A stretch of DNA of 64,000 nucleotides, taken from Enchytraeus crypticus (Eukaryota; Annelida; Clitellata; Enchytraeida; Enchytraeidae). Below, one piece after another: positions 31,601 to 42,500 of this stretch. Location: NCBI GenBank assembly GCA_905160935.1, contig CAJHZI010000373.1, forward strand, positions 188,501-252,500, read 5' to 3'. Made by a program: the position numbers and the translations under genes. Under the pieces are notes generated by a model. It was not told where the DNA came from, made no database searches, and worked only from the letters and a program-made list of their open reading frames with translations. Within the stretch, counting starts at the first letter, position 1. Each line of letters opens with the position of its first letter.

Positions 31601-31860
31601 TCTTCAAAGTAGTTGAAGGAGGAACAATTGCCTTCTGGCTTTTGCAGACAGAATCCAGCGCACTGGGACTTGGAATCGACGATCCTGCGGACAGTTGGAT
31701 CCTCATCCAAACAGAGACTTCCACCTAGGTGGACATCCTGCACTGCGTGAAAGTGTCTGGATTGTGCTAGAAAATCACTCAAGTCAGAACTCTCTATGAA
31801 TTCCGACGACTGTATGAAGACGAGATATATGAAGAGACCCTTCCAAAGAAGTATGATCAT
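27871..31860 (-). CDS. L2: secreted PAN / split F-type lectin, 5 exons, 353 aa
   Basis: Exons 31860-31528, 31209-31179, 30825-30589, 28962-28729, 28097-27871; 1062 nt with the same exon lengths and phases as L1, its closest paralogue. Signal peptide, PAN-like domain (to residue 111), linker TKIVVDYIMD, F-type half (123-200, ending ITITNRDDC), PAN-like insert (201-278, YPYNWTMF at the start and HGELTRNC at the end), second F-type half (279-353). The last exon is nearly identical to that of L1. Similarity to L1 extends into introns and upstream DNA, so the two arose by segmental duplication. Intron 3 holds repeated copies of the exon-3 donor and a dispersed repeat; intron 4 of the pre-mRNA holds no other exon I can find. 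Confidence 0.92.
28561..28676. repeat. TA microsatellite
   Basis: Long TA run in the last L2 intron; the matching L1 intron also has one (19800). Confidence 0.95.
29600..29715 (+). repeat. GATT-tailed repeat (family 4)
   Basis: Block GACGTCCCTGACATTG, then GAGGAACCGGACG, then a GATT tail. The same core occurs at 5565-5620, 25093-25142, 53920-53965, 56020-56065, 59160-59290 and 62650-62775. Confidence 0.6.
30060..30140 (-). mobile_element. LINE 3' tail fragment
   Basis: CTCTGTCTCTC run, then an AAGTGTACTGCATACATTGG block, as at 21296-21355. Confidence 0.5.
30306..30600. repeat. Repeated copies of the L2 exon-3 donor region
   Basis: CTCTACCGCAGTCAT (donor TGCG|GTAGAG on the minus strand) occurs at the real site near 30584-30600 and again, intact or slightly changed, near 30547, 30353 and 30320, each with a TATAGTTTT block. 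L1 has only one copy. Confidence 0.8.
30420..30540 (+). repeat. Dispersed repeat (family 5)
   Basis: Best copy of the unit also at 13578-13685 and 42725-42842, inserted among the repeated donor sites. Confidence 0.65.
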
Positions 31861-33574
31861 GCTGTCGTACTTATGGGATTTTAATCTTTTCTAACGTTTA
31901 TTAAACTATCTATGAAATTATTCAGTGACGACTCACTCACTAAGCTAATGGAATCTTGACCTGAATTATATAAGTATGTATGATAGTTTAGGAATTTCTT
32001 TCAGTCGAGTTATATAAAATTTTAAAGATATAATTTTACGTATGTGTACGGTAACTGAAATATCTGAAGTAAAATTACAACTGAATTTGAATATCTGCAG
32101 GACTCGTCTATATATGAAATTATTCCGTCAGTTTCGAGTTAGCTGTCTGGCGCACTGGGTTAAACAAGCGCATCAGTAAACGAAGTTAAGCTACGTCGAA
32201 TACGGTCATTGTTTGAATTGCAACCACCTTAGAAGATCGAGTGTTGACAGCTTAGAATGAAGAAAAACCCCACGGGTGTTGGAAGGTTATCCTTAAACCT
32301 GTTTCAGTAGCAAGCTGCTTTACCAAACGATAATGATTACCAATTTTGGTGGAAGGAATGAGGAACTAGGGAGACTACTAAGCAGCAACTAAACAAAGGA
32401 CCTTTGTAACGCCTGCGGTATAATAAGTTTTATAATTATGTTAACAAAAAAGTCAAAGGAATGGAATGGAATATTGTATAAATTGAAATATTGAAAATAT
32501 TGGAATATTTGATAATGGAATTGAATCTAAGAGGATTTAGACGCATGAAATGTGTTAAGAAACCTCAATATAATGGTTATTCATGACACGGTGTTTTACT
32601 TACAAGATTTACATAGCGCAACAGTGAAGGTGCGAATACTGGACATAAATAATTTAGTCCAGTGCTCAAACAGTTACAAATATGCGTTCGAGGCTGAAAA
32701 CTGACGCTAAACTTGGCTATAGCTTTTGGCTTTTTAGTTTTGAAGATTATAAACAGTTCAGGTCTTAACAAATTTTAGAGACTACTGCTCCTGAAGCAAC
32801 TGCTCCTGAGACTACTGCACCTGAAGCAACTGAAACGCTGGCCTAATACATGTATATTTAAAACACATTGCAGGACAGAATTTCTCATTAATCTAGCAGT
32901 AACTTAAGCGCTCAGTCGAAACGTCGTATGCAAAATTATTTTTCTGCAATGCTAATTTACCAGTTCACCGAAGGAAACAAGCAAATTACTAATCCTATAT
33001 GTCGATTTTATTATAAATGCTTGATTATAAAAGCCTAAAGAAATGAGTTATTAAGCTCTCTCAGGTGATTTGAAAATGTTTTCCAGAATCTATGAGTTGG
33101 AAGCTGTTCAGAATGCTTATGAACTTTCTTACCGTCAAATGTCTGAAAATTAGCAAACCTGTCGTTCGCATATATTCTAGTCTCAATAGCATAATCGATT
33201 TTATTTTCTGTACATATCAATGTACCTTATTTGCAATCGATTCATTGACTTCAACATTTTTGTACAGAAGAATGAAGTCTATGCAGTTTAAAATTGTTCT
33301 AGAGATGAATGAAGTCTGTTTCAGAGAAGGAACTTATAAATCAATGACTTTTTCCATTAGTCGTAGACATTAATGGTGATCATGCTAGCCGTATTTAATG
33401 GCAAACATGTAAAAACGATAACAGTTTTAAACCAACAAACCCATTCAGATTAGAAACAAAAACTAACCAGTCCGTAAATGCGGTCAACCTTGATGAAATC
33501 GGAGTTACTTTCTTTATAAATAGCATAAAGACTCATTCCAACAGTGTGTGACAAAAATGTTAACTTTTTAATAT

Positions 33575-33785
33575 TTCCCTCTTCAGTGCACTGCCAATTG
33601 GCAGGTTCAAGGCACATATTCATACACAAAGTCTGCTTTCTCGCTCCATAAGAGCACTCATTAGATCAGCAAGTTAATCCCTTCACAAAGTCTATGCCCG
33701 ATCCATACCTTATGTAGCCTATAGCTTGGGAAAGGTATGGCTTCTGAGGTGGTTTCCCGTTGCCTTCCTTAGCAACTTTTTAATA
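33575..33785 (-). repeat. Dispersed repeat related to 1738-1890
   Basis: AGTGCACTGCCAATTGGCAGG at one end and a reverse-strand GGCAACGGGAAACCACC block at the other. Confidence 0.65.
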
Positions 33786-33974
33786 TAACTATCGATAAAG
33801 AATTTATAACTAGATAGAATTACAATATTCATTGATGTTATTATTGATTCAAAATTAACCTGGTAACATCGTATTAGCTATGTAACGCAGAATATTTCTA
33901 ATAAATCATTAAGCCTGCTAAGCAGAATCAAAAAAAAGATAACTTAAACGATGTTCTCAAGCCTTTATTATAGT

Positions 33975-34140
33975 TTATTATATGGGCCTATCCTCAGTTT
34001 AACTACTGCCTAATAATATGGGGATGTGCTTTCGAAATCATAAGTTCATAAACTATAGCTCTTTCACAATGGCGAGCTGCTCAAATAATCGATAAAGTAA
34101 CCAATTTCATTGCCCATATTGATCCTATAGACCTTTCATC
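33975..34140 (+). mobile_element. LINE reverse-transcriptase C-terminal fragment
   Basis: Reads FNYCLIIWG, then SQWRAAQIIDKVTNFI, the thumb-end pattern of non-LTR reverse transcriptases, with a stop between. A second scrap of the same region is at 35607-35690. Confidence 0.6.
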
Positions 34141-34377
34141 CTTTCATAAAACTTATTAACTTTGAAAAAATCACCTTGTGTATTTTCTTATTCGTTGGAG
34201 GGCGCCACCGTGCATTCAATAGTTGACTAGGTACGTTGTATGTAGTGTGTTTAACGTAAAGGTTCAGAAGCACAAGGCTTCTCTTCAAGACAACAGTTGA
34301 CTGTTTTACGGCAAGCATTGGTAATGTAAGATATCTCATAAATGTAAGGTATCAGCTCTAGATACTTTATCTAGACA

Positions 34378-35492
34378 CATTAGCGTAACCACCGAGGGGA
34401 CAGGGGGACACGTCCCTCCAGAATTTAGACTGGGAGGACATGCATGCAAATGTCCCCCCCCCCCGAATTTAGGCTCAAATATATATACTTTATTTAAGAA
34501 ATTTTGCGTATTTTCGATGTCGCTCAATAACTGCATGTGTAAGTATTACTAGCATTTATGGAGCCGTGCTGTAGATCGATTGGTAAACTAATACCCTTCC
34601 ATGATATTAATTAATGACATAGCTGTAGTTGTACTGGGTATGCTCGGCCGTAGACTCCTATATTCTGTCACATAATTTAGTAGTATATACTATATAGGAG
34701 ACTATAGGGCTAAGCGACCGATGTTAAGTGAGTGTGACGAAATATGGGAGAGTGCCAACTAGCCGATCTAAGCGGGATGAAACTATATTGTCCTATCTAG
34801 AGTTTTCGGCTGCTTAGGCCTATTGCATCTTGAGAGGTCAACTTATCAACCATCGGTAGATGATGTGAAAAATGTGCATAAAGGTTTGGCTTATGAAGTT
34901 TGTTACAAAATAAATTCGTAGACAGTAAACCAAGTTCTGCATAATTGCATCATGGATAAATTTCTGTTAAAGACCAAGAAGCCGCGTCTGATAAGAATTA
35001 ATACATTACTAATTTCGATTTTGAATTCTGAAAGTTGTAAAAGTAATTTCATAGCATCATCATTCAGAGTTTTATTAGAAACTCTCTAGGAATTTGCGCA
35101 CAGCGCTGCTTCTACCATGCAGGGCAAGGCCACTGCCAGTGGATCGATTTTTGAAAGTTAAAAGCTGGTAAAACTAATGTTAATGTCAGTTTCCTCACTC
35201 TAAAGAAAGCGATGTCAGTGACGGGCTAGTCCGGGATTTGAACCCCTCACATACTGATCCGCGGTCGAGTGCCTTACCGACATCGCCACTGGCTCCAGCC
35301 AGTAGTTGTACTGTGTTTGCTAGTGAAACTAAGTCCCCCCCTTAATAACTGCTCTTATATACCTATTTTGACATAGAAATTGCCAATAAAACAATGAAAA
35401 TATTGTTTACATCTTTTATCGGTGGGTTTGGGGGGAGAAGGCACAAGCCTGATTGTGTCCCCCTCGGATTTTCGATCGTGGTTACGCCTATG
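34378..35492. mobile_element. hAT-like non-autonomous element, 1115 bp
   Basis: 8-bp direct repeat TCTAGACA at 34370-34377 and 35493-35500. Termini CATTAGCGTAACCAC and inverted CATAGGCGTAACCAC match at 13 of 15, with further G-rich similarity inside. A SINE-1 copy is nested at 35160-35303. No transposase is seen. Confidence 0.75.
35160..35303 (-). repeat. SINE-1 copy nested in hAT-like element
   Basis: Full-length. The insertion may postdate the host element or have travelled with it. Confidence 0.85.
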
Positions 35493-35606
35493 TCTAGACA
35501 TATTAAATGTAAAGTACGATATTATTTTATAATAATTTGATAATTAATTGAAATATAATTTCCTTTCAAATATATTTAATGTCATTCTCTTAATAAATGA
35601 AGAAGA

Positions 35607-35690
35607 CAAAGACGACAATGGCGAGTTGCTCGAATAATCGATAAAGTAACTAATTTCATAGGACACATTAATCCTACATTTAGGCCTAAG
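35607..35690 (+). mobile_element. LINE fragment, duplicate of 34061-34130
   Basis: ACAATGGCGAGTTGCTCG, then AATCGATAAAGTAAC, parallel to 34061. Confidence 0.6.
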
Positions 35691-35975
35691 AAGTTTAACT
35701 GTTTAAATTAAAAATTAAAAAATGTGCGCAAAATTTAAAAAAATTAAACTAAAATTAAAATTGTATGATAAAATTAATATTTTACTATCATATACAATGG
35801 TTATGTAGGCCTATGCAAGTCAGTGTAAACTATGCTTATTACCTGAAACGTGTGCTAATTAATTTAATAATGAATAATTTGAATACTGGTGTTAACGTCT
35901 ATCAAAATTCTACAACTGTTTATGCTCTGTAATTCCTTCTCACAAGCAAAAGAAATCCCCAAGGATATTGATATA

Positions 35976-36722
35976 CAGGGTGCGTAAAAAAAAGATAACA
36001 CCTGCAAAAAGTTTGAATATCTCAGGCTATTGTTAATATTTTACAATAAAACTTTTACCAATTACTAAAGGACTAATTTTTGATGGGGTGGCCAATTTTC
36101 ATCCATTTTGGTACATAGACAGGCCAGTTATGCAAGTTTCAGCAGAGCAACCCCCCTATTTTTACCTAAAAATGGCGTAAAGCACCTCCTGCAGTTCTTT
36201 CTTGTTTTTAGGCTTCGGCTGGTGTTTCTGATAGAGATGCAGCATGGTTCCCCAGATATGGTAATCCAGAGGATTATGATCGGGTGAGTTTGGACGCCAT
36301 TCATTTTTCTTGATGTAATCCGGTTTTCTCTCGCTGATCCTTTCCTGTGCATGACGAGATGCATCAGCCGGAGCACCATTTTGCTGAAAGATGAAACCAT
36401 TTGGTAGAAGAGCATGGCAATCATCAAACAGCTCCGGAAGCAAAGTACTGACGTAATACTGAGAGTTCAACCTTACCTTCTCGTCAATGAAGTGCAATCT
36501 GCCCTTACCGTTGTAACAAACGCCATTTTAAGGTAAAAATGGGGGGTTGCTCTGCTGAAACTTGCATAACTGGACAATCTATGCACCAAAATAGATGAAA
36601 ATTGGCCACCCCGCCAGAAATTAGTCCCTTGTTAATTGGTAAAAGATTAATTTACAAATATTAACAATAGCCTGAGATATTCAAACTTTTTGCAGGTGTT
36701 ATCATTTTTTTTACTCACCCGG
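35976..36722 (-). mobile_element. Internally deleted mariner-like element
   Basis: CAGGGTGCGTAAAAA terminus flanked by TA at both ends. Minus-strand transposase remnant (36162-36497) with FIFQQNGAPAD and PNSPDHNPLDY. The catalytic Asp is Asn. The same N-terminal deletion point as 25865-26826, with an extra deletion of the C-terminus. Confidence 0.85.
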
Positions 36723-36740
36723 TAGACTATCAAAATGAAT

Positions 36741-36872
36741 GTTAGATGATATAAAGATCCACTCGTTTGTGGACGTGAAGAGGAAGGCGGAAGATGGAGA
36801 TGAGTGAAGCGCTGTATTCTGTGGACCTGCTAGTGAGCAGTGTTGCGATAGAGAGAGAGAAGGAGAGAGAGA
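36741..36872 (+). mobile_element. LINE 3' terminal fragment with GA tail
   Basis: AAAGATCCACTCGTTTGTGG to the GAGA run. Same family as 57832-58100. Confidence 0.7.
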
Positions 36873-37159
36873 GAGAAGTCCCTTCTATATCGCACGAATC
36901 TACGCCAATAATTATTTAAATTTTGATGTTCTAAGCACTGGAACTCTCTATATCTCAGAATGAGAAATTCGTGGACTCTTCCAATTTTAACTCTGACGTT
37001 AAACTTGGCTAGATCTTTCATTTGCAATTGGCGCATTAGTACTGTGTAGTGGAGTAATTAGCCTCTTACATCAGGCTACTTAAACCATGGTGGGGTTCCA
37101 GGTGATCGACCAAGAAGATATGAAAAGTGAAAATATATAAAGTCTGGCCGCAATATTCT

Positions 37160-37540
37160 TCAAACTACATGTTTTTGCATGCGTGTATGTAACTGCATTT
37201 CATCGTCACAGAGTAATGTGGTATTTAAGTATGCGTATGTAACAGCATATCCTCGACATAGAGCAATATGGTATTTAAGTATGTGTAGGGCCTATGTAAC
37301 TGTATGTCATCGTCATAGAGAAATGTGGTATTTAAGTATGTGTAAGTAACTGTATGTTATCGTCATAGAGTAATGTGGTATTTAAGTATGTGTATGCAAC
37401 TGCATATCATCGTCATAGAGTAATGTCCCTAATGTGGTGTTTAAGTATGCGTATGTAACTGTATGTCATCGTCATAGAGTAATGTGGTATTTAAGTATAT
37501 GTATGTAACAGTGTCATCGTCATAGGGTAATGTGATCTAG
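37160..37540. repeat. Minisatellite, about 50-bp unit, 7 copies
   Basis: Units of ATCGTCATAGAGTAATGTGG plus TATTTAAGTATGTGTATGTAAC. Confidence 0.9.
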
Positions 37541-38807
37541 CTTCTGCAGCGGTTGAGTGGTTGAAGTACACGAATAATATATTAACAATCTAATTATTCT
37601 ATATTTTTGAATTCCTCTACAGCAGTACTTCTATATAGCTAGACGCGTAATTATCAAAGTGCACTTTCTATCCCGTCACTGATATGCTTTCTAGATAGGT
37701 AACTGATTTTAATATTGGCTTTAGTTATTTAGTTTAGTTTATTCTTTAGTTATTCATTGTGTGTTATATTTAAACACAACATATTTTCTTACTTTTCTCT
37801 ATTCCCTTCTTTGCATACTACTTTTCTTTCTAAATTACTTTTACTTCTTTACCATCCTCTATATTTCCCATAGGGCCTACAGCTGCTAGGTGAGCTCATT
37901 TTGAGAGCCACTGGTCTCTATGATGAAGAAATCCTTACCCTAACTTTATATGTATAGGCTACGCCGTGAGTTTCAGTCCCAACATATCCCAGGAATAAAT
38001 ATAAGTTACTGAGCAAAGGATATATAATCGAATAGATCAACCGTAAACTGCACGTGTCGTAAGAGACAACCACACAATAACTCGGGAATGCAACATAAAA
38101 ATACTCCAGAAGTCATAATATTCCAAAGCCAGAAGCTATATAAGGTTTAAATAAGGCACAGCCTTTTGTGAATGCGTTAACTTGTTGATCTGCGGAGTGC
38201 TCTGTATGGAGCTTGAATGCAGTCTCCGAGTAGGAATATATAAGTTGTACCTGCCAATTGTCAGAACACTAAAGAGCAAGAGTGAGAGAAGAAGTATCAT
38301 GGTACTAGAGGAGTTGATCGCACTCATAAATACAACGTATTCATCAACGTATAAAATAGATATAAAATATATCTTACATGTCTGTGAGATTTCTTATAGT
38401 AAAGCAAATGGCTGATGTGATGAGAAAATCACTTAGGAAGAGTAGATGGAAGCGAATTGCAGATCTGTGGAGCACCGCATTGGCTGGATAAAATGCTAAC
38501 AAACTTAAAAGGATTACATGGAGAAGGCTTGCTTCCGTATTAAGGTGAGTTTATTTAGAAGATGGATTTCATATCCGTAGCTCATCATTAACTCATTCAG
38601 ATTTCATCTTTGAGCTTTTTAAGATATAGACTAGGCTCTAGGGTCTCAAACCTTCAACATTTCATGAATAAACTAGATTTTAAAAAGATTTTTAAAATTT
38701 CAGCCTACTTTTACATTGGAGTTAATATGCACTATTGTTACTTTGCAGGTTAATCCCAGTTTGGCTTCATCTCAATATGAATTAAGAACTATAATCGCTG
38801 GAGATCA

Positions 38808-38938
38808 TAAAAAGCTAATGTTGATGTCAGCTTCCTCACTCGAAAGCGATGTCAGTGACAGGAGAGCCCAGGATTTGAACCCAGCACACACTGATCCGCG
38901 ATCGAATAACTTACCGACATCGCCACTGGCTCCAGCCA
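38808..38938 (-). repeat. SINE-1 copy
   Basis: Near full-length. Confidence 0.8.
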
Positions 38939-39222
38939 TTGATAATGATAATAATTATCGTCCAATGTATAGGTAAACTTTCCTAAGTGTGGTACGCTAA
39001 CCGAAATGACGAAATGACACCGCTTCAAACATCAATTCGAAAATTTAATAATTTACAAAATAACTCACCGGATTTCCAAGAATAAAATGAAAATTCAAGC
39101 GTAGCACAAAGAAAATCATATTGGCTTATCTAAGTCTTTAAAGTTACATCCCGCAAACTCAATTCCATTTGCAACATCTAATACACACTCCTATTAATTG
39201 CTATGTCTGATTCTAATGATTC

Positions 39223-39298
39223 TAATCCTGGCCTCGCCCGTCACTGACATCGCTTTCGATTGAGGAAACTGACGTTAACTTTAGCTTTACCAGCTTTA
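39223..39298 (+). repeat. SINE-1 copy, 3' half
   Basis: B box to tail; 300 bp past the L3 stop. Confidence 0.75.
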
Positions 39299-39597
39299 AT
39301 GCATCAATCATATATAACTGTTAATTTAATTTTGAAAATCATGTGAAATTGCTATCTAAGTATGGCATGTGAGAAATTGTGTCTGATGTACGACATACTT
39401 GCACGTCGTACGTGACGAGGGCCTAAGAGAGAATAATTGAAACATTGTGACTTCTAGACTAGTATTTATATCCTTTTCTGTTCAGATCCTTTCGAAATTC
39501 ATTCATAATTTTACAATAGCAACATTATAGGCCTAATAAGATATCTCAAAAGAATATTTTACACAATTCCGCTATTGCTCAGCTTAATGAGACACAT

Positions 39598-42500
39598 CTA
39601 CGTGTAGACTCCGACTTCACAGAGAACTAACTCAGCTAAAGCCTGAAGTTGTATGAAGAGGTATCTTCCTGGAGCGGTATCTTTGGAGCAGCAGATCTTA
39701 ACGGTGGCTCCAGCTGGTGGTGAGCCAGTGTAGTTAGCGCACAGCGAGTAAACGTCAGCCATTGGTCCAGCGCTGCCAGGAAACGTGTTTTGCGTACCAA
39801 CTACGAAGTTACTTGGAAAAGTATCTGCAATGGAAATTAAATAAACTTAGTTTTTACAATAAGTTGAAGCCACATCTCGTTTAACATAAAGCTCTATGGC
39901 AAGGAACACTAGTGTAATTTTGAGCTAACCTGTGAATAGCATATGCACCTTGTTTACAAAATCGACATTAGTTAAAGCTGGTAAAGCTAAGGTTTACGTC
40001 AGTTTCCTCACTCGAAAGCGATGCCAGTGACGGGCGAGCCCAGAATTTGAAACCCGCATATGTTGATCCGCGGTTGAGTATCTTACCAACGTCGCCACTG
40101 GCTCCAGCCAAAATATAGGCGTTAAAAATTGATATTCATCTGGCAGAAGTCTGAAGCTGTTGAAGGCAAAGTAAACGAAATTAAAATCTAGAAATGCTGT
40201 TAAATGCAATGCTTACATTGAACTGACAAATGAGGTCGTGATCTCATAAAATAATCAGATAATAACGGACAATCGGTAACTCCGCACGATTTTAAGTAAT
40301 AGGAAACCATAAGCCCTATTATTATGCTTGTATCAGTTGTTAATTGCTTACGATAGAACTAATTGTTGTCATTGATAGTGGGCATAATAATAGCGATAAA
40401 TAATTGATAGGTCTTAAAACTCTAATTGAAATAAATGAAACTGCCAGAAGCAGCCGTGTCTCGCTGACTATGAGAAAGATAAAAAGAGCTAAAAAAGCTA
40501 ATGGTTAAGCTGATTTACATTTACGTCAGTTTCCTCACTCGAGAGCGATGTCAGTAACGGAAGAGCCCAGGATTTGAATCACGCACATACTGATCCGCGG
40601 TCGAATTACTTACCCACATCGCCAGTGGCTGATGCCAGTGGCGATGTGGGTAAGTAATTCTTACCCACATCGGTAAGTAAACTTACCCACATCGCCACCG
40701 GCTGATGCCAGTGGCATCAGCCAGTGGCGATGTGGGTAAGTTACTTAATGTGGGTAAGTAATTCGACCTAACATGAAGCTCTATGGCAAGGGACACTAGT
40801 GTGTCACTTGCCATAAAGTAATTGGCTGATGCAACTGGCATCAGCCAGTGTAATAGTGGCTTAATGCTTAGTGCTAATAAAAGTAGTGTTGTTCATATTG
40901 CGAAGAATATAATAGAAAATATGGTTAGACAAGAAAACATAACGACTGAGATATGAAAAATTCATTGGTCTCTCTCACTCACTCTAGATGCGAATTAAAA
41001 TAGGGTTTCAATTTAGAGGCAGAAAAGGAGACTACTGATAGAATAAAGAGAGCTTTTTAGTAGACAAAACGTTTACAAGTATGAGTGTAAAATACTCCCA
41101 TCTCTACTACCGACACTTTATTAACCAGGTCGCATATTACTAAACATGATTGATCCGTCAAAGAACACCAATATTGAAAAAAAATTCATCTGTGATTATA
41201 TTCTGTGAAAAAATAATTAAATACTTTTTCATCTGTGGTTATTTTCTGGAAATACTTTATTGAGAAGTCTGTAAATGTCAGAGGCGGTGAACGAATTTAT
41301 AATATTAGAATGTTTAACAAGTTTGGTGTGGCATATCGAAGTGCGCCTTCAGATTTCCTTTATGCACCCACGACATAAATGTGTTACAACGACGGAGCAT
41401 TGATGAGTGAAGTAATTCAGGATTGCAGCAGTTCTCATAAATCCTTAAATGAATCGATAACGGAACACGGAAGTTTTGAAATTTGATACACAAAGGTTAC
41501 ATTAAGTTACAAGCATAGGCTACATGATCGATTATGGGAAAGTAAGCATTAGAAAACAAAGGTTACATTCTGTTTTAAGATTCGATAAACTAAAGTGGTA
41601 AGAGCTGTCGCTGGAAACGAACAGTTTTACATTGTGTTATAATAGGGGAACCAATTAATGCAATTGATAAGAGCCTCAAGTGAAAAAGATTTTGGATTTA
41701 ATTTGTTGTGTTATGTTGCATAATCTCAGAAAAATGAAAGCGGATGTATATGCGAATACAGAAGTAAACAGGCTAGAAATTGATTTTTAACAAATATCTT
41801 TTACACGAAAGAAAAATGGGGCGAGAAAAACTTACACCAGTTTCGAATTTAATTGAAACTGTAAGTAAAACTTTATTACGATTAGCCTAACATGAAACCA
41901 CCACAGTTGATGATGATTAGCCTAAAGTGAAACCATCATAATTGATTATGAGTAGCAAAAATGAAACCATCACAATTGATCATTATTAGCTTATAGTGAA
42001 ACCACTAGAATTGATTATAATTAGCCCAAAGTGAAACTAGATTTGGTTATGATTAGACTAAAGTGAAACCATCAGAATTACACATTCAATCTCCAAAGTG
42101 GCTGCTAATTGAAACAATTATTGTATATTAATAAGGCAACGTAAGGCTCGAAATTCGAAATAATATATTTTCACATCTCATGATTAGTTACTTTGGGCTG
42201 TTTAGTAAATCCAGCCATTTATCCGCCATCACATAAATGTTTCAGGATAATCCTGGTTCAGATGTTAAGTCAGTCATACAATACAAATTGAATTGAACTG
42301 AATCACGTTTATTTCACTTCGGTAAAATCGTACACCAGAAATACATGGAGATAAAGCGAAAAAGGACACAAAGGCCACGAAGGCACTAACATGTGCCCTA
42401 AAAGCATGATATAGAAATATTTATCCAAAATTCGCATAAAGTAGGGGCGTGAAGTGTAGAGAGGAGGAAAATTATTACTATTAACTGAATGAGTGAGAAC

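Larger units (their letters stand above)
31861..39597. other. Intergenic, L2 5' side to L3 3' end
   Basis: Contains LINE reverse-transcriptase scraps, a hAT-like element, a mariner-like element, a 50-bp minisatellite and three SINE-1 copies. No supported gene. Confidence 0.6.

Noticed and set aside
40487-42085. Repeats that could be mistaken for a CRISPR-like array
   Set aside because: Eukaryotic context, no uniform spacers; these are SINE-derived palindromes and a diverged minisatellite.
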